Shown piece after piece: positions 1 to 8,681 of a DNA stretch of 64,000 nucleotides. The stretch covers positions 1,364,001 through 1,428,000 of the forward strand of contig JAHDWB010000001.1 in assembly GCA_023382595.1 (NCBI GenBank). The letters are read 5' to 3'. The position numbers were made by a program, and so were the translations under genes. The notes under the pieces are model-generated. The model was given only the letters and a program-made list of their open reading frames with translations, searched no databases and had not been told where the DNA came from. Every line of letters begins with the position of its first letter. Position 1 is the first letter of the stretch. This DNA comes from Anaerolineales bacterium. GTDB taxonomy: Bacteria > Chloroflexota > Anaerolineae > Anaerolineales > Villigracilaceae.

Positions 1-1767
1 GCTGTTGAAGAAGAAGAGCAGGTCGCCGTCCCAATCGTAATTGACGATCTCGTTGCTGAATTGGAAACGTCCGAGCGGAAAGTTATCCAAATTGGTGATC
101 TTGGTTGGGTCGCATTCGTGAATGTCAATGATGCGGATGGTGTCCACGCGCGTGCCGTCGGCATTGGCAAGATATTTGATGGCGAGCTTCTGTCCGTCAT
201 CCGACCAGCGCACTTCTTTTATGGCAAGTTCGTTGTAGAAGGTACAGCCGTTCAATTCGAGCAGTTGGCTTTTTCTGGTAATGCCTGTCAACTTTGAAAC
301 ATCGAACGGAACGATGAACAATTCGCGATTGATGCTGAAAGCGGCTTGCATGCCGTCGGGGGAAACGCGGAAGGACTCGAAATATTCAGCAGAGATGAAA
401 CTCATGATGTTCTCTTCGCGCAGAGTTTCCACATCCACTGTTTTGACGGTCTTGCCGCTCATAAACAGCAGGGTCTTGCTGTCGTTCAGCCATTGCAGGT
501 TGAACTTCGCGGCGCCGTCGGTGGTGATCTGCTGAAGGTCGCTGCCGTCCAGGTTCATGAGCCAGATGTCGTTGTTGCGCAGGAAGGCGACTTTGTCCGC
601 GCCGCCGACGACGGGGATGCCCGAGGCGGCAGGTTCAGTGACTGTGGCAGTCGGTTCTTCCGTTGCGGTCTCCGGTACGGATGTCTCAGTCACATCGGAT
701 ACAACCACCGGCGCGGATGTTTCTGTCGGTGCCGGGACCGTCACTGTTGGAGTCGGCGCTTCGCTTTCTACGGGAGACATGCTCTTGAACAGGTAATAGC
801 CTCCCCCTCCAAGCAGACCGAAGAGCAGCAGTCCGCCGATGATGATGGCGGGAAGCGGGCTGCTTTTTTTCTTTTTTGCAACGGATGTTTTATTGAACGG
901 CGAGGCTTTGACGGTCGCCGTCAGCGATTTCCTTGTGGGAGGCGCTTCACCGCGCAAGAAAGCTTTGATGGTTTCGACCAATTCGACGGCAGTGCTGAAG
1001 CGGTCGTCCTTGTCCTTTGCCATGGCTGCGGCAATGACCTTTTCCATCCATTCGGGCAGGTTCGGGTTGGCTTCCAAAATGTGCGGCACAGGCTCGGTGA
1101 TGTGTTTGATCGCCACGCCCAGCGGAGTATCCGCCTGATAGGGTTGTTTGCCCGTCAGCATTTCGTACAGGATGACCCCCAAGGCGTAGATGTCCGTGCG
1201 CCCGTCCACCGTGTCACCGGATGCCTGCTCGGGGGACATATATGCCGGTGTGCCGATGATGGCGCTGCCGGTCACATTTCCGCCCTCCGCCTGGGTGAAT
1301 TTGGCAATGCCAAAATCGGAGATGAGCGGCATGCCTTTGTCTGTGAACAAAATATTGCCCGGCTTCAGATCGCGGTGGACGATGTCTTTTGTATGGGCTT
1401 CATCCAGCCCCGGCGCGATCTGTTCCAGGATCCTGACCGCTTCCTCGATGCTGAATGTGTTCGCTTTGATGCGCTCCGAAAGCGAACCTCCGCCCATGTA
1501 ACGCATTACAAAATAGGGCTGGTTGTTCTCCTCCCCCACGTCATAGACCGGAACGATGGCTGGATGCTCCAACCGGGCAATGATCTTTGCCTCGCGCTCG
1601 AAGCGCACCTTGAATTGCGGGTCGGCGTGGACAAGCTCGGGCGGCAGGAATTTGATCGCAACTTCACGTTCGAAGCGCGGATCGTATCCGCGGTAGACGG
1701 TTGCCATGCCTCCGCGCCCCAATTCGTCTTTTATCTCGTAACGCCCGATCTTTTCTGGAGCAGTCAT
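1..1767 (-). CDS. Ser/Thr protein kinase with extracellular propeller (3' truncated)
   Basis: Hanks-type eukaryotic-like kinase, 589 codons visible and open at the window edge. The N-terminal domain (about 10-270) has the Gly loop at 17-25, Lys39, HRDLKPGN at 131-138, DFG at 151-153 and a TPAYMSPE activation segment, so it should be active. A Lys-rich stretch precedes one membrane helix at about 304-328, then a Pro/Thr linker. The outer part has WLMNLDGSD-type repeats (TolB/WD40-like propeller blades), suggesting an extracellular sensor. The ATG at 1767 is chosen because the kinase fold begins at once. A TATACT box lies 7 bases upstream with no Shine-Dalgarno, suggesting a leaderless mRNA. 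The ligand cannot be told. Confidence 0.93.
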   Translation of the reverse strand, partial: MTAPEKIGRYEIKDELGRGGMATVYRGYDPRFEREVAIKFLPPELVHADPQFKVRFEREAKIIARLEHPAIVPVYDVGEENNQPYFVMRYMGGGSLSERIKANTFSIEEAVRILEQIAPGLDEAHTKDIVHRDLKPGNILFTDKGMPLISDFGIAKFTQAEGGNVTGSAIIGTPAYMSPEQASGDTVDGRTDIYALGVILYEMLTGKQPYQADTPLGVAIKHITEPVPHILEANPNLPEWMEKVIAAAMAKDKDDRFSTAVELVETIKAFLRGEAPPTRKSLTATVKASPFNKTSVAKKKKSSPLPAIIIGGLLLFGLLGGGGYYLFKSMSPVESEAPTPTVTVPAPTETSAPVVVSDVTETSVPETATEEPTATVTEPAASGIPVVGGADKVAFLRNNDIWLMNLDGSDLQQITTDGAAKFNLQWLNDSKTLLFMSGKTVKTVDVETLREENIMSFISAEYFESFRVSPDGMQAAFSINRELFIVPFDVSKLTGITRKSQLLELNGCTFYNELAIKEVRWSDDGQKLAIKYLANADGTRVDTIRIIDIHECDPTKITNLDNFPLGRFQFSNEIVNYDWDGDLLFFFNS

Positions 1768-1774
1768 GCGTGCA

Positions 1775-1780
1775 AGTATA
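1775..1780 (-). promoter_or_regulatory. Leaderless-type -10 box of the kinase gene
   Basis: TATACT on the minus strand ends 7 bases before the ATG at 1767, which would put the transcription start on or beside the start codon. No clear -35 hexamer. Confidence 0.5.
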
Positions 1781-1837
1781 CCGATTCAAAAGGATGCGTG
1801 CAAGAAAAAAGCGTTGCAATATTGTAGGGAGTCCGCC

Positions 1838-2467
1838 CTACGAAGGCATGTACAACCCGCCCGTGGATTCCATCCAGGCGGCGATCCGCTCCACGGTGGC
1901 GGGAATGTCATTGTCGGAGATATCAACTTCCAGCTTGGGAAGAAGCGATTCGTCGAACAGCCTGCGGATCAGTTCCTGTTCGTCGATGAACAGGTTCAGG
2001 TCGTCATACTGTGACGGATTCCCCGATACTTTCAACCGTTCGGCGCGGGCGGCGGCAAAGGATTCGGGTGAGCGCGTCATCAGTACAAGGCGGAAGTTAA
2101 GCGGCAGCAGACGTTCCTCCAGCCAGCGGAAGTCGTACTCCTTTTTGTAGGTCATCCATTGATACATGCGCGTGGAGAGGTGGAAGCGGTCGATGATCCA
2201 CGAGTAGTAGCGCTGCAGCTCGAAAAGTTTCGCCCATGTTTCGTAGGTTTCCATTGCCAGTGCCTCCTCCTGCGGCTCAAAGTTGATCAGTCCGCGCCCC
2301 CACGGAAAGTTGGTGAACGCGCACCACTCGCCCGAGATGAGCGGTGAATGGTAGCGGTATTTGCGCGGACCCACGATGCGGGGATGCTCATTGAGCGCAA
2401 ACGCGATCTCGGTTTTGAACGTCAGGCGAGTGCCTTCGAGGATGATCTTGGGGGTCAATTTGGGCAT
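1838..2467 (-). CDS. P-loop nucleoside/thymidylate kinase-like protein with degenerate Walker A
   Basis: 209 aa. The order of motifs resembles deoxynucleoside and thymidylate kinases: an N-terminal strand and loop IILEGTRLTFKT, a central WIIDRFHLSTRMYQ like the DR(Y/F)xxS signature, and a late Arg-containing lid-like segment. The P-loop Gly before Lys is Phe (GTRLTFKT instead of GxxxxGKT), while Lys and Thr remain, so nucleotide binding may be altered or lost. The ATG at 2467 is preferred over an upstream in-frame codon because it opens the first beta strand and sits 6 bases after TATAAT. The substrate is unknown; kinase membership is an inference from motif order. Confidence 0.65.
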   Translation of the reverse strand: MPKLTPKIILEGTRLTFKTEIAFALNEHPRIVGPRKYRYHSPLISGEWCAFTNFPWGRGLINFEPQEEALAMETYETWAKLFELQRYYSWIIDRFHLSTRMYQWMTYKKEYDFRWLEERLLPLNFRLVLMTRSPESFAAARAERLKVSGNPSQYDDLNLFIDEQELIRRLFDESLLPKLEVDISDNDIPATVERIAAWMESTGGLYMPS

Positions 2468-2473
2468 GGGGGA

Positions 2474-2479
2474 ATTATA
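2474..2479 (-). promoter_or_regulatory. Leaderless-type -10 box
   Basis: TATAAT on the minus strand, 6 bases (all purines on the plus strand) before the ATG at 2467; no ribosome site is present. Confidence 0.55.
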
Positions 2480-2622
2480 TTCCCGAAGGGAAATCAGGAT
2501 TGGGGGCAAAATCTGCGGATTTCCTCCAAAAATAGCCCGTTTGTCCTGCTTTCGATTCTGATAAATTTCTGAAATGAATCGACCATGCAATTGTGGTATA
2601 TTCCCACCGTAAAGGTAATCTT

Positions 2623-2988
2623 ATGGACGACAAAATTACAATCATAGAAGGACCGCCCCCGATCTTCGAGCACGTCAATGATGGTTGGGCAATGGGGTTG
2701 AACGAAACTCCAACACTCTCCGTTCCCGCGCTGACCCGTCTGCGCACCTTCAACGGACCTGCCCTTGTGGAAAGGTGTTACACCGCATGGCATAACAAAA
2801 GTTCCATCCACCTGCACTACCGCAACGAAATGGGGCTCGAGCAGACCGCTCCCATCCTCGCCGCCCGCAATGTGGACACTCCCGACGGGCACGTCCTGCT
2901 CCTGTGGGTGTATCTCGACGGCGAAACCGTGGAATACGAAATGGACGCCGGAGACGACGACCAGACCGACGAATTCCCCGACGAATAG
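2623..2988 (+). CDS. Hypothetical protein, 121 aa
   Basis: I do not recognise the family. The protein is soluble, without signal peptide or membrane segment, and ends in an acidic tail rich in Asp and Glu. The ATG at 2623 follows AAAGG at a normal distance; an upstream in-frame start at 2593 has no ribosome site. It is followed by a strong hairpin terminator at 3005-3040 and is divergent from the kinase-like gene. Nothing in the surroundings indicates a function. Confidence 0.6.
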   Translation: MDDKITIIEGPPPIFEHVNDGWAMGLNETPTLSVPALTRLRTFNGPALVERCYTAWHNKSSIHLHYRNEMGLEQTAPILAARNVDTPDGHVLLLWVYLDGETVEYEMDAGDDDQTDEFPDE

Positions 2989-3004
2989 AAAATAGAAAGG
3001 AAGT

Positions 3005-3040
3005 AGTGACAGTCACCCGCAAAGTGACTGTCACTTTTTT
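3005..3040 (+). terminator. Rho-independent terminator, 12-bp perfect stem
   Basis: Arms 3005-3016 and 3024-3035 pair perfectly around a 7-base loop and are followed by TTTTT. It ends only 5 bases before the next start codon at 3046, which is unusual. Confidence 0.85.
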
Positions 3041-3045
3041 GACCC

Positions 3046-3798
3046 ATGACCACGCTTCTTTCCGAACTTAAATCTGGTTCTGTTATCCTGACGCTTAACC
3101 GCCCCGAACGCGCCAATGCCTTCAATTTCGAGATGACCACGTCTCTGCAAAACGCGCTTGCCGAAGCCGAACGGGACCCTCAAGTGAAGTGTGTGGTCAT
3201 CACCGGCGCGGGCAGGGTCTTCAGCGCCGGACAGGACATCGGAGAAATGAAACAAGGCGGCGGGGAAATTTCCTACCGCGAGCATTTGGAGAAGACCTAC
3301 AACCCGCTCATCCTGCAGATCCGGCAGATGGGCAAGCCTGTCATCGCAGCGGTCAATGGGGCGTGTGCGGGCGCGGCATTCGGCATCGCACTGGCATGTG
3401 ATTTGCGCATCGCTAAATCCACGGCGTACTTTGTGGTTGGGTTCAGCGGCATTGCCCTCGCACCTGATTCCGGCGTTTCGCTTTTTTTACCGAAATATAT
3501 CGGTCTGGGGCGCGCGCAGGAATATTTTTATAGCAACAAACCGATCTCCGCACATCTGGCATATCAATGGGGCATGGTCAACCAGGTAGGCGGATTCAAC
3601 TTCCAGCGGCTGGTCACGCAATGGTCGGACGAACTGGCGCGAGGTCCGCGCGAAGCGTTTGCAGCGGGAAAGAAAGCCTTCAACCAGGCGATCCTGCCCA
3701 ATCTGGAGGAAATCCTAAGCTACGAGGGCATCCTGCAAGAGGAAGCGGGCAGGTCGGAGGAACATAAAAAAAGAGTGGACGCGTTCTTCAAGAGGTAG
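3046..3798 (+). CDS. Enoyl-CoA hydratase/isomerase family protein, PaaG-like
   Basis: Crotonase-fold protein of 250 aa, the normal length for the family. The oxyanion-hole segments are SAGQDI (60-65) and GACAGAAFG (105-113). The catalytic position in the PaaG branch is kept as APDSG with Asp141, whereas the two Glu residues of classical hydratases are not evident, so an isomerase role on an acyl-CoA is more likely than simple hydration. The start lies directly behind a terminator hairpin and has no visible ribosome site, so expression may be leaderless or start internally. A 17-bp stem terminator follows at 3861-3906. Confidence 0.87.
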   Translation: MTTLLSELKSGSVILTLNRPERANAFNFEMTTSLQNALAEAERDPQVKCVVITGAGRVFSAGQDIGEMKQGGGEISYREHLEKTYNPLILQIRQMGKPVIAAVNGACAGAAFGIALACDLRIAKSTAYFVVGFSGIALAPDSGVSLFLPKYIGLGRAQEYFYSNKPISAHLAYQWGMVNQVGGFNFQRLVTQWSDELARGPREAFAAGKKAFNQAILPNLEEILSYEGILQEEAGRSEEHKKRVDAFFKR

Positions 3799-3860
3799 AA
3801 TTAAGGTTTTGGCTCAAAAGTTGGGCATTCCAAAATTCCAGTTTGGTGATAAAATGTAGT

Positions 3861-3906
3861 TGCTCGTCGTTAGGATGCCCCCCTCATCCTGGCGATGAGC
3901 ATTTTT
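3861..3906 (+). terminator. Terminator with 17-bp stem
   Basis: Arms 3861-3877 and 3885-3901 pair over 17 positions including three G-U pairs, followed by five T. It serves the enoyl-CoA hydratase gene. Confidence 0.75.
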
Positions 3907-3911
3907 GTTAA

Positions 3912-3944
3912 CAAAAAACTCCCGTCGAATTAACTCGACGGGAG
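3912..3944 (-). terminator. Terminator of lipA
   Basis: Arms 3919-3928 and 3935-3944 form a perfect 10-bp GC-rich stem; on the minus strand six T follow directly. Confidence 0.85.
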
Positions 3945-3952
3945 CTTTTGCT

Positions 3953-4909
3953 CTAGTGACTGCTAACCACAGGCAACTGTTCCCCATACAATTTTCGATG
4001 AACCACGCTTAACGCGCGGACCTGTTCTGCCGCATGATACGACGACCGCACCAGCGGATTCGATTCAACCCACTTGAAGCCGATCTCTTTACCATACTCG
4101 CGCAGTTCGGCGAATTCTTCCATGGTGTAATAGCGTTCCATGGCAAGATGTTTTTTGCTGGGTTGCAGGTATTGACCGATGGTCAAAATATCCACACCCC
4201 AACTGCGCTGGTCGCGCATCACCGCTTTGACCTCGTCCATCGTCTCGCCGAGTCCGAGCATGATGCCGGATTTGGTCAGCACATCGGGGTCGAGCTTCTT
4301 GGCATTGGATAAGGTCGCTGCCGCCCATTCGTAGTTATCCTGCGGCTGGACGGTCTTGAACAGGCGCGGAACGGTCTCCACGTTATGGTTCAGGATCTCG
4401 GGGCGGGCATCCATGACGATCTTCAGCGCTTCGATACTGCCTTTGAAATCGGGGATGAGCACTTCGATCGAACAGCCCGGCAATAATTCTCTAATTCTCC
4501 GAATTACCATCGCGAAGATCGGGGCACCGCCGTCACGGCGTTCATCGCGGTTCACGGATGTGATGACGGCATGTTTTAATTCCATCGCCTTCACGGCTTG
4601 CGCCACACGCTCGGCTTCGTTCCAATCGAGCAAGGCGGGTTTGCCGTGTTTGATGTCACAGAAGGCGCAGGTACGCGTGCAGACATCACCAAGCATCAAA
4701 AATGTCGCCGTGCCGCTGCCCCAGCATTCGCCGAGGTTCGGGCACATGGCTTCTTCGCATACGGTGTGCAATTCCTTCTTGCGCATCAAGCCGTGCAGCC
4801 ATTCGTAGGTTTCGCCCGACGGCGCGCGGACTTTTATCCAATCCGGGCGGCGCAGGGGACGCGCATCCGCTTGGGGGTTGACTCTGTCTCTTGTTGGGGT
4901 AACAGCCAT
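3953..4909 (-). CDS. lipA: Lipoyl synthase
   Basis: Radical SAM enzyme that inserts two sulfurs into octanoyl groups on E2 and GcvH proteins. The 318-aa product has both cluster sites: C51-x4-C56-x5-C62 for the auxiliary [4Fe-4S] cluster and C77-x3-C81-x2-C84 for the SAM cluster, plus the C-terminal RSSYHA. The usual SVDRDDLPDGGA reads [12 protein letters not shown], a mild variation. The ATG at 4909 has AGAGGA upstream. It follows the NfeD-like gene at 33 bases with a hairpin at 4925-4942 between them, so the two may be co-transcribed with attenuation. No lipB is seen nearby. Confidence 0.97.
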   Translation of the reverse strand: MAVTPTRDRVNPQADARPLRRPDWIKVRAPSGETYEWLHGLMRKKELHTVCEEAMCPNLGECWGSGTATFLMLGDVCTRTCAFCDIKHGKPALLDWNEAERVAQAVKAMELKHAVITSVNRDERRDGGAPIFAMVIRRIRELLPGCSIEVLIPDFKGSIEALKIVMDARPEILNHNVETVPRLFKTVQPQDNYEWAAATLSNAKKLDPDVLTKSGIMLGLGETMDEVKAVMRDQRSWGVDILTIGQYLQPSKKHLAMERYYTMEEFAELREYGKEIGFKWVESNPLVRSSYHAAEQVRALSVVHRKLYGEQLPVVSSH

Positions 4910-4924
4910 AAGGTCCTCTTGAGG

Positions 4925-4950
4925 CGCGGCATTAACGCCGCGTTATTTTT
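4925..4950. terminator. Hairpin between the nfeD-like gene and lipA
   Basis: CGCGGC and GCCGCG arms (4925-4930, 4937-4942) surround six bases. On the plus strand a T-rich run follows, which would stop antisense transcription; on the minus strand it is a mid-operon hairpin touching the nfeD stop codon. Confidence 0.5.
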
Positions 4951-6256
4951 TTCTTACGATCAATCTCAATCCACGCACTTCAACAACTTCGACCGCATCA
5001 CCCTTTCGGATGGTTTTCGAATCCGGGGATTTTTCCGCACTCCACTGCTCGCTTCCAACCTGAACCTGACCTGCGCCTCGCTGGAACGTGATGGCGGTTC
5101 CTGATTGCCCGAGCATGGATTCCATCCCGATGCGGACCGGCGAACGCTGCGCGCGGACAGCGAACATGATAACACCAAAGGAGACCAGACCGAGGAAGAT
5201 GCCCATTCCGATCACCAGCGGAACCGACACGCGCTGGAATTGCGGCGTGCCGGGCGAGTTGAATAAGACCAGCGCGCCGACGATGAACGAAGCAACTCCC
5301 GCCACTGTGAGCGCACCGTAGGTCGGGGTCTTTACTTCAAGGACGAACAATACGAATGCGATCACCATGAAGATCAACCCGAACCAATTGATGGGAAGCA
5401 CGCCAAGCCCGTAGACTGCCATGGTCAGGCAGACTGCGCCAAGAAAACCTGCAAACCATCCGCCCGGGCTGGAAAGTTCGATGTAGATCGCCTGCACGCC
5501 AATCGCCAGCAGCAGGAAGGAAATATTCGGGTCGATAAGGATGAGCAGCAGAAATTCGATCAGGCTCATGTCGAGTTCGCGGGTTTCGATGTCGTCGGTA
5601 TTCAGGGTGCGTGTTTCGCCGCGCACATCCACCTGCACGCCATCCAGCAGCTGCAGGAGGTCTTCGGTATCGTCTGCTATGAAATCGATCAAGCCGACTT
5701 CGAGCGCTTCATTGGCAGTGACCGCCACCGCATCCTCGACCATGGCTTCGGCGAGTTGCACTGCCTCTTCACTGCGCCCTTCCATCAGTCCGCGCACCTT
5801 GGCTTTCAGATCTTCCTTGATCTTGCGTTCCATCGTTGATTCGATGTCGCCGCCGGAACTATCCACGGGACTCGCCGCACCGATCACCGTGCGCGGCGCC
5901 ATGGCAGAGACATCTCCCGCCATGGTAATGAGCGCGCCGGCGCTTGCCGCTTGCGCGTCACGCGGCGAGACGTACACCACCACCGGCACGCGGCTGTTTC
6001 CCATCGCCTCGATGATCTCCAGCATGGTGCCGACATTCCCGCCCGGAGTGTTCAACTCGATCACCAACACTTCCGCGTCTAACTGCTCGGCGGTCCGGAT
6101 GCCGCGGTTGATGTAATCCAGCATCGGTTGTACGATCGGTCCCTCCACGGGCATGGTGATCGCCAGCGGCGCACCGCTTTGGGCAGAGACGACAGCCACA
6201 GATTGCAAGATGGTCAGCCCGACCAGCAGAACAAGGAGGATTCGTTTTGTTTTCAT
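4943..6256 (-). CDS. NfeD-type membrane serine protease (long form)
   Basis: 437 aa. A signal peptide is followed by a ClpP/SppA-like protease domain with the nucleophile in AASAGALITMAG (Ser105) and a candidate general base Lys at 145-147, as in the Ser-Lys dyad of archaeal 1510-N. Four to five membrane helices lie at about 230-375, and the last 60 residues form an NfeD OB-fold domain. The family works with stomatin/SPFH proteins in membrane quality control; none is seen here. The ATG at 6256 is chosen; an in-frame TTG at 6268 is closer to the divergent TATAAT (6280-6285) and would give an almost leaderless mRNA, so the start is uncertain by four residues. Confidence 0.9.
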   Translation of the reverse strand: MKTKRILLVLLVGLTILQSVAVVSAQSGAPLAITMPVEGPIVQPMLDYINRGIRTAEQLDAEVLVIELNTPGGNVGTMLEIIEAMGNSRVPVVVYVSPRDAQAASAGALITMAGDVSAMAPRTVIGAASPVDSSGGDIESTMERKIKEDLKAKVRGLMEGRSEEAVQLAEAMVEDAVAVTANEALEVGLIDFIADDTEDLLQLLDGVQVDVRGETRTLNTDDIETRELDMSLIEFLLLILIDPNISFLLLAIGVQAIYIELSSPGGWFAGFLGAVCLTMAVYGLGVLPINWFGLIFMVIAFVLFVLEVKTPTYGALTVAGVASFIVGALVLFNSPGTPQFQRVSVPLVIGMGIFLGLVSFGVIMFAVRAQRSPVRIGMESMLGQSGTAITFQRGAGQVQVGSEQWSAEKSPDSKTIRKGDAVEVVEVRGLRLIVRKK

Positions 6257-6303
6257 GTTTGTATCCAATTCTGCGAGTTATTATAATGGTTGTGGAGGGC
6301 ATT

Positions 6304-7002
6304 ATGACCGAAAATAAGAGAACATTTACGTTTAAGATCGTTTTCCAACTTGTGATAGTAGTTGTGATCCTGCCGCTTTTGCCGATGATCATTTCAGGGG
6401 TGTGGGATTGGTGGGAGGCGTGGGTGTATGCGGCAGTGTCCGCATTGGGGTTTGTGCTCAGCAGGGGGCTGGCTGCACGCCGCCACCCGGATATATTGAA
6501 GGAACGTGCGCGTTCGATGGAATTGCAGGATGCCAAGCGTTGGGACCGAATTCTTGCGCCCATTGTGGCAGTGGGGTCGATTTTCATTTTGGCGGTTGCC
6601 GGGTTGGATAAACTCCTTGGCTGGACATTCCCCTTCAGCCTGCAAGTAAAGATAATTGCGTTAGCTGCCATTCTGCTCGGTTATGGGTTGGGCACTTGGG
6701 CGCTGGTGGAAAACCGCTTCTTTTCCGGTGTCGTGCGGATACAGACCGACCGCGGTCATCATGTGGTTACAACGGGACCATATCGCTTCATCCGCCATCC
6801 GGGGTATGCAGGCGTTTTGTGGACATATCTTGCCATTCCCTTTTTCCTTGATTCAATTTGGGCGTTTGTCCCTGCAGTGCTGATATCGCTCGCATTACTC
6901 GTCCGCACCGGATTGGAAGATAAGACCCTGCAAGCCGAATTACCCGGCTACAGGGAGTACGCGCAGAAGACACGTTACCGCCTGATACCGGGCATTTGGT
7001 GA
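6304..7002 (+). CDS. Isoprenylcysteine carboxyl methyltransferase / PEMT-like membrane protein
   Basis: 232 aa with about five hydrophobic segments and the C-terminal signature GPYRFIRHPGYAG, typical of the ICMT/phospholipid methyltransferase superfamily that binds SAM at the membrane face. The family contains many enzymes with unassigned small-molecule or lipid substrates, so only the fold is claimed. The ATG at 6304 follows GGAGGG; TATAAT at 6282-6287 overlaps the divergent promoter of the NfeD-like gene. A shared hairpin terminator (7008-7034) separates it from the convergent pst operon. Confidence 0.82.
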   Translation: MTENKRTFTFKIVFQLVIVVVILPLLPMIISGVWDWWEAWVYAAVSALGFVLSRGLAARRHPDILKERARSMELQDAKRWDRILAPIVAVGSIFILAVAGLDKLLGWTFPFSLQVKIIALAAILLGYGLGTWALVENRFFSGVVRIQTDRGHHVVTTGPYRFIRHPGYAGVLWTYLAIPFFLDSIWAFVPAVLISLALLVRTGLEDKTLQAELPGYREYAQKTRYRLIPGIW

Positions 7003-7007
7003 AAACC

Positions 7008-7034
7008 AAAGCCGCTGTCAAACGATAGCGGCTT
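7008..7034. terminator. Bidirectional terminator
   Basis: AAAGCCGCT (7008-7016) and AGCGGCTTT (7026-7034) pair perfectly between the convergent methyltransferase-like and pstB genes. Confidence 0.7.
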
Positions 7035-7042
7035 TCCATATC

Positions 7043-7798
7043 CTAAAACTGTCCTTCAAGATATTGTTTCGTGCGTTCGTGCTGGGGGGTGTTGAACACG
7101 TTATTTGCGGAGCCTGCTTCGATGACCTCACCGAGGTACATGAAGATGACATGGTCTGCCAGGCGTTTTGCCTGCCGCAAGGTGTGGGTGACGATCACAA
7201 TCGTGTATTGGTCCGAGAGTTCATGCAGGCGCTGCTCGATGTTTTGCGAAGAGATCGGGTCGAGCGCGGAGGTGGGTTCGTCGCCGAGGATAATTTCGGG
7301 TTCAACAGCCAAGCCGCGGGCGAGGCAGAGGCGCTGCTGTTGTCCGATGGAGAGGCTGGTGGCGGGGTCGTGCAAACGTTTGTGGACTTCATCCCACAAG
7401 CCGGTGATTTCGAGGTAATGGCGTACTGCCGCTTTGTATTCTTTTCGTTCGTTCTTCATCTTGTGGATGCGCATTCCATAGGCGATGTTATCGTAAATGG
7501 ACATGGGCAATGGCGAGGGGCGTTGTGCCAGCAGACCGACCACCTTGCGCACTTCGGTGACGTCCACATCGTTGTCGTAGATGTTCTGTCCGTCCACAAG
7601 CACTTCACCGCTGAGACGGGTGTTTTCGGTAAGTTCAAAAAAGCGGTTGAAGGTTTTCAATAAGGTGGTCTTGCCGCAGCCCGAAGGTCCCATGATGGCG
7701 GTAATCTTGTTTTTCGGGATTTCGATATTTACATCCTTAAGGGCTTGCTGGCTGCCGTAAAAGGCGTTGAGGTTCTTTACTTGAATATGTGTGTCCAT
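7043..7798 (-). CDS. pstB: Phosphate ABC transporter ATP-binding protein PstB
   Basis: 251-aa ATPase of the high-affinity phosphate importer. Walker A is GPSGCGKTT, the ABC signature is LSIGQQQRL, and Walker B ends LGDEPTSALD, followed by the switch His in IVTHTLRQA. Length is normal for PstB. It is the last gene of pstSCAB, 13 bases after pstA, with GGAGC before the ATG. No phoU or phoBR gene is linked within this window. Confidence 0.97.
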   Translation of the reverse strand: MDTHIQVKNLNAFYGSQQALKDVNIEIPKNKITAIMGPSGCGKTTLLKTFNRFFELTENTRLSGEVLVDGQNIYDNDVDVTEVRKVVGLLAQRPSPLPMSIYDNIAYGMRIHKMKNERKEYKAAVRHYLEITGLWDEVHKRLHDPATSLSIGQQQRLCLARGLAVEPEIILGDEPTSALDPISSQNIEQRLHELSDQYTIVIVTHTLRQAKRLADHVIFMYLGEVIEAGSANNVFNTPQHERTKQYLEGQF

Positions 7799-7811
7799 AT
7801 TTATTGCTCCG

Positions 7812-8681
7812 TTACTTTACGGTGTACTTGTTGAGGCGTGACGCCAGCAGGCGCGACCCAAGGCTGACGATCAAGACGATAATGGTGAGGATCAGCGCAG
7901 CGGCGTATCCGCGTTCTCGCACTTCGGGGTAGGGCGAGCCGAGTTGGAAGAAGACCGCCAGCGGCAGGGATGCGGTGGGGTTCATCAACGAGGTGGGGAT
8001 ACGGTCGGTGTAGCCGGCGGTGAACAGCACGGACGCCGCATCGCCGATGCCGCGCCCGAAGGCAAGCAGGATGCCGGTGATGATGCCGGGCAGCATCTGG
8101 CGGGTGACGACTTGAATTGCCACTTCAAATTTTGTGGAACCAAGTGCGAGCGCGGCATGTTCAAGGTCAACGGGCATGCGGCGGATGACTTCGTCCATGG
8201 CGCGGGTCATGATGGGGAGTGTGACCAATGCCAGCGCGATGATGCCCGCCAGCAGGGAAGCGCGCATACCGAGCATGATCATCAGCGCGAAACCGAATGC
8301 GCCGTACACAATGGACGGAATGCCCCACAACACATCCAGCGCGAGGCGGACGTAATCGCCCCATTTGGAGTCGCCGAGATAGGTTTTGAGATAAAGCGCA
8401 ATCGGCAGACTCAAGAGGATGGCAAGCAACGTGCCGCCCGAAGCGAGATATGCCGAGCCGATGATGGCATTCAGGATGCCGCCTTCCTTGCCCATGTAAT
8501 ATCCGCCTTTGGGGATTTGCGTGACCATTGACCAGGAGAGTGAGGGCAGCCCGCGGGTGATGATTGTCCACAGGATCAAGCCGAGTGCGCCCGCTACGAC
8601 GACCAGAGCAATGCGCATGGCAGTTTTCACGAGGAATTCGACAATGTGACGCCGTTCGAGGTGTTTTTTCTTTATGCTCAT
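7812..8681 (-). CDS. pstA: Phosphate ABC transporter permease PstA
   Basis: 289 aa, six predicted membrane helices, with the EAA-type cytoplasmic loop around ALALGSTKFEVAIQVV that docks onto PstB. Its ATG overlaps the pstC stop by four bases (ATGA), so translation is coupled and a 1:1 permease pair is expected. Length and order match the canonical operon. Confidence 0.95.
   Translation of the reverse strand: MSIKKKHLERRHIVEFLVKTAMRIALVVVAGALGLILWTIITRGLPSLSWSMVTQIPKGGYYMGKEGGILNAIIGSAYLASGGTLLAILLSLPIALYLKTYLGDSKWGDYVRLALDVLWGIPSIVYGAFGFALMIMLGMRASLLAGIIALALVTLPIMTRAMDEVIRRMPVDLEHAALALGSTKFEVAIQVVTRQMLPGIITGILLAFGRGIGDAASVLFTAGYTDRIPTSLMNPTASLPLAVFFQLGSPYPEVRERGYAAALILTIIVLIVSLGSRLLASRLNKYTVK

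Noticed and set aside
346-1827. 493-aa plus-strand ORF opposite the kinase
   Set aside because: It is the antisense of the kinase gene: Cys/Arg/Gly-rich, no recognisable motif, no ribosome site, while the minus strand codes a complete kinase domain.
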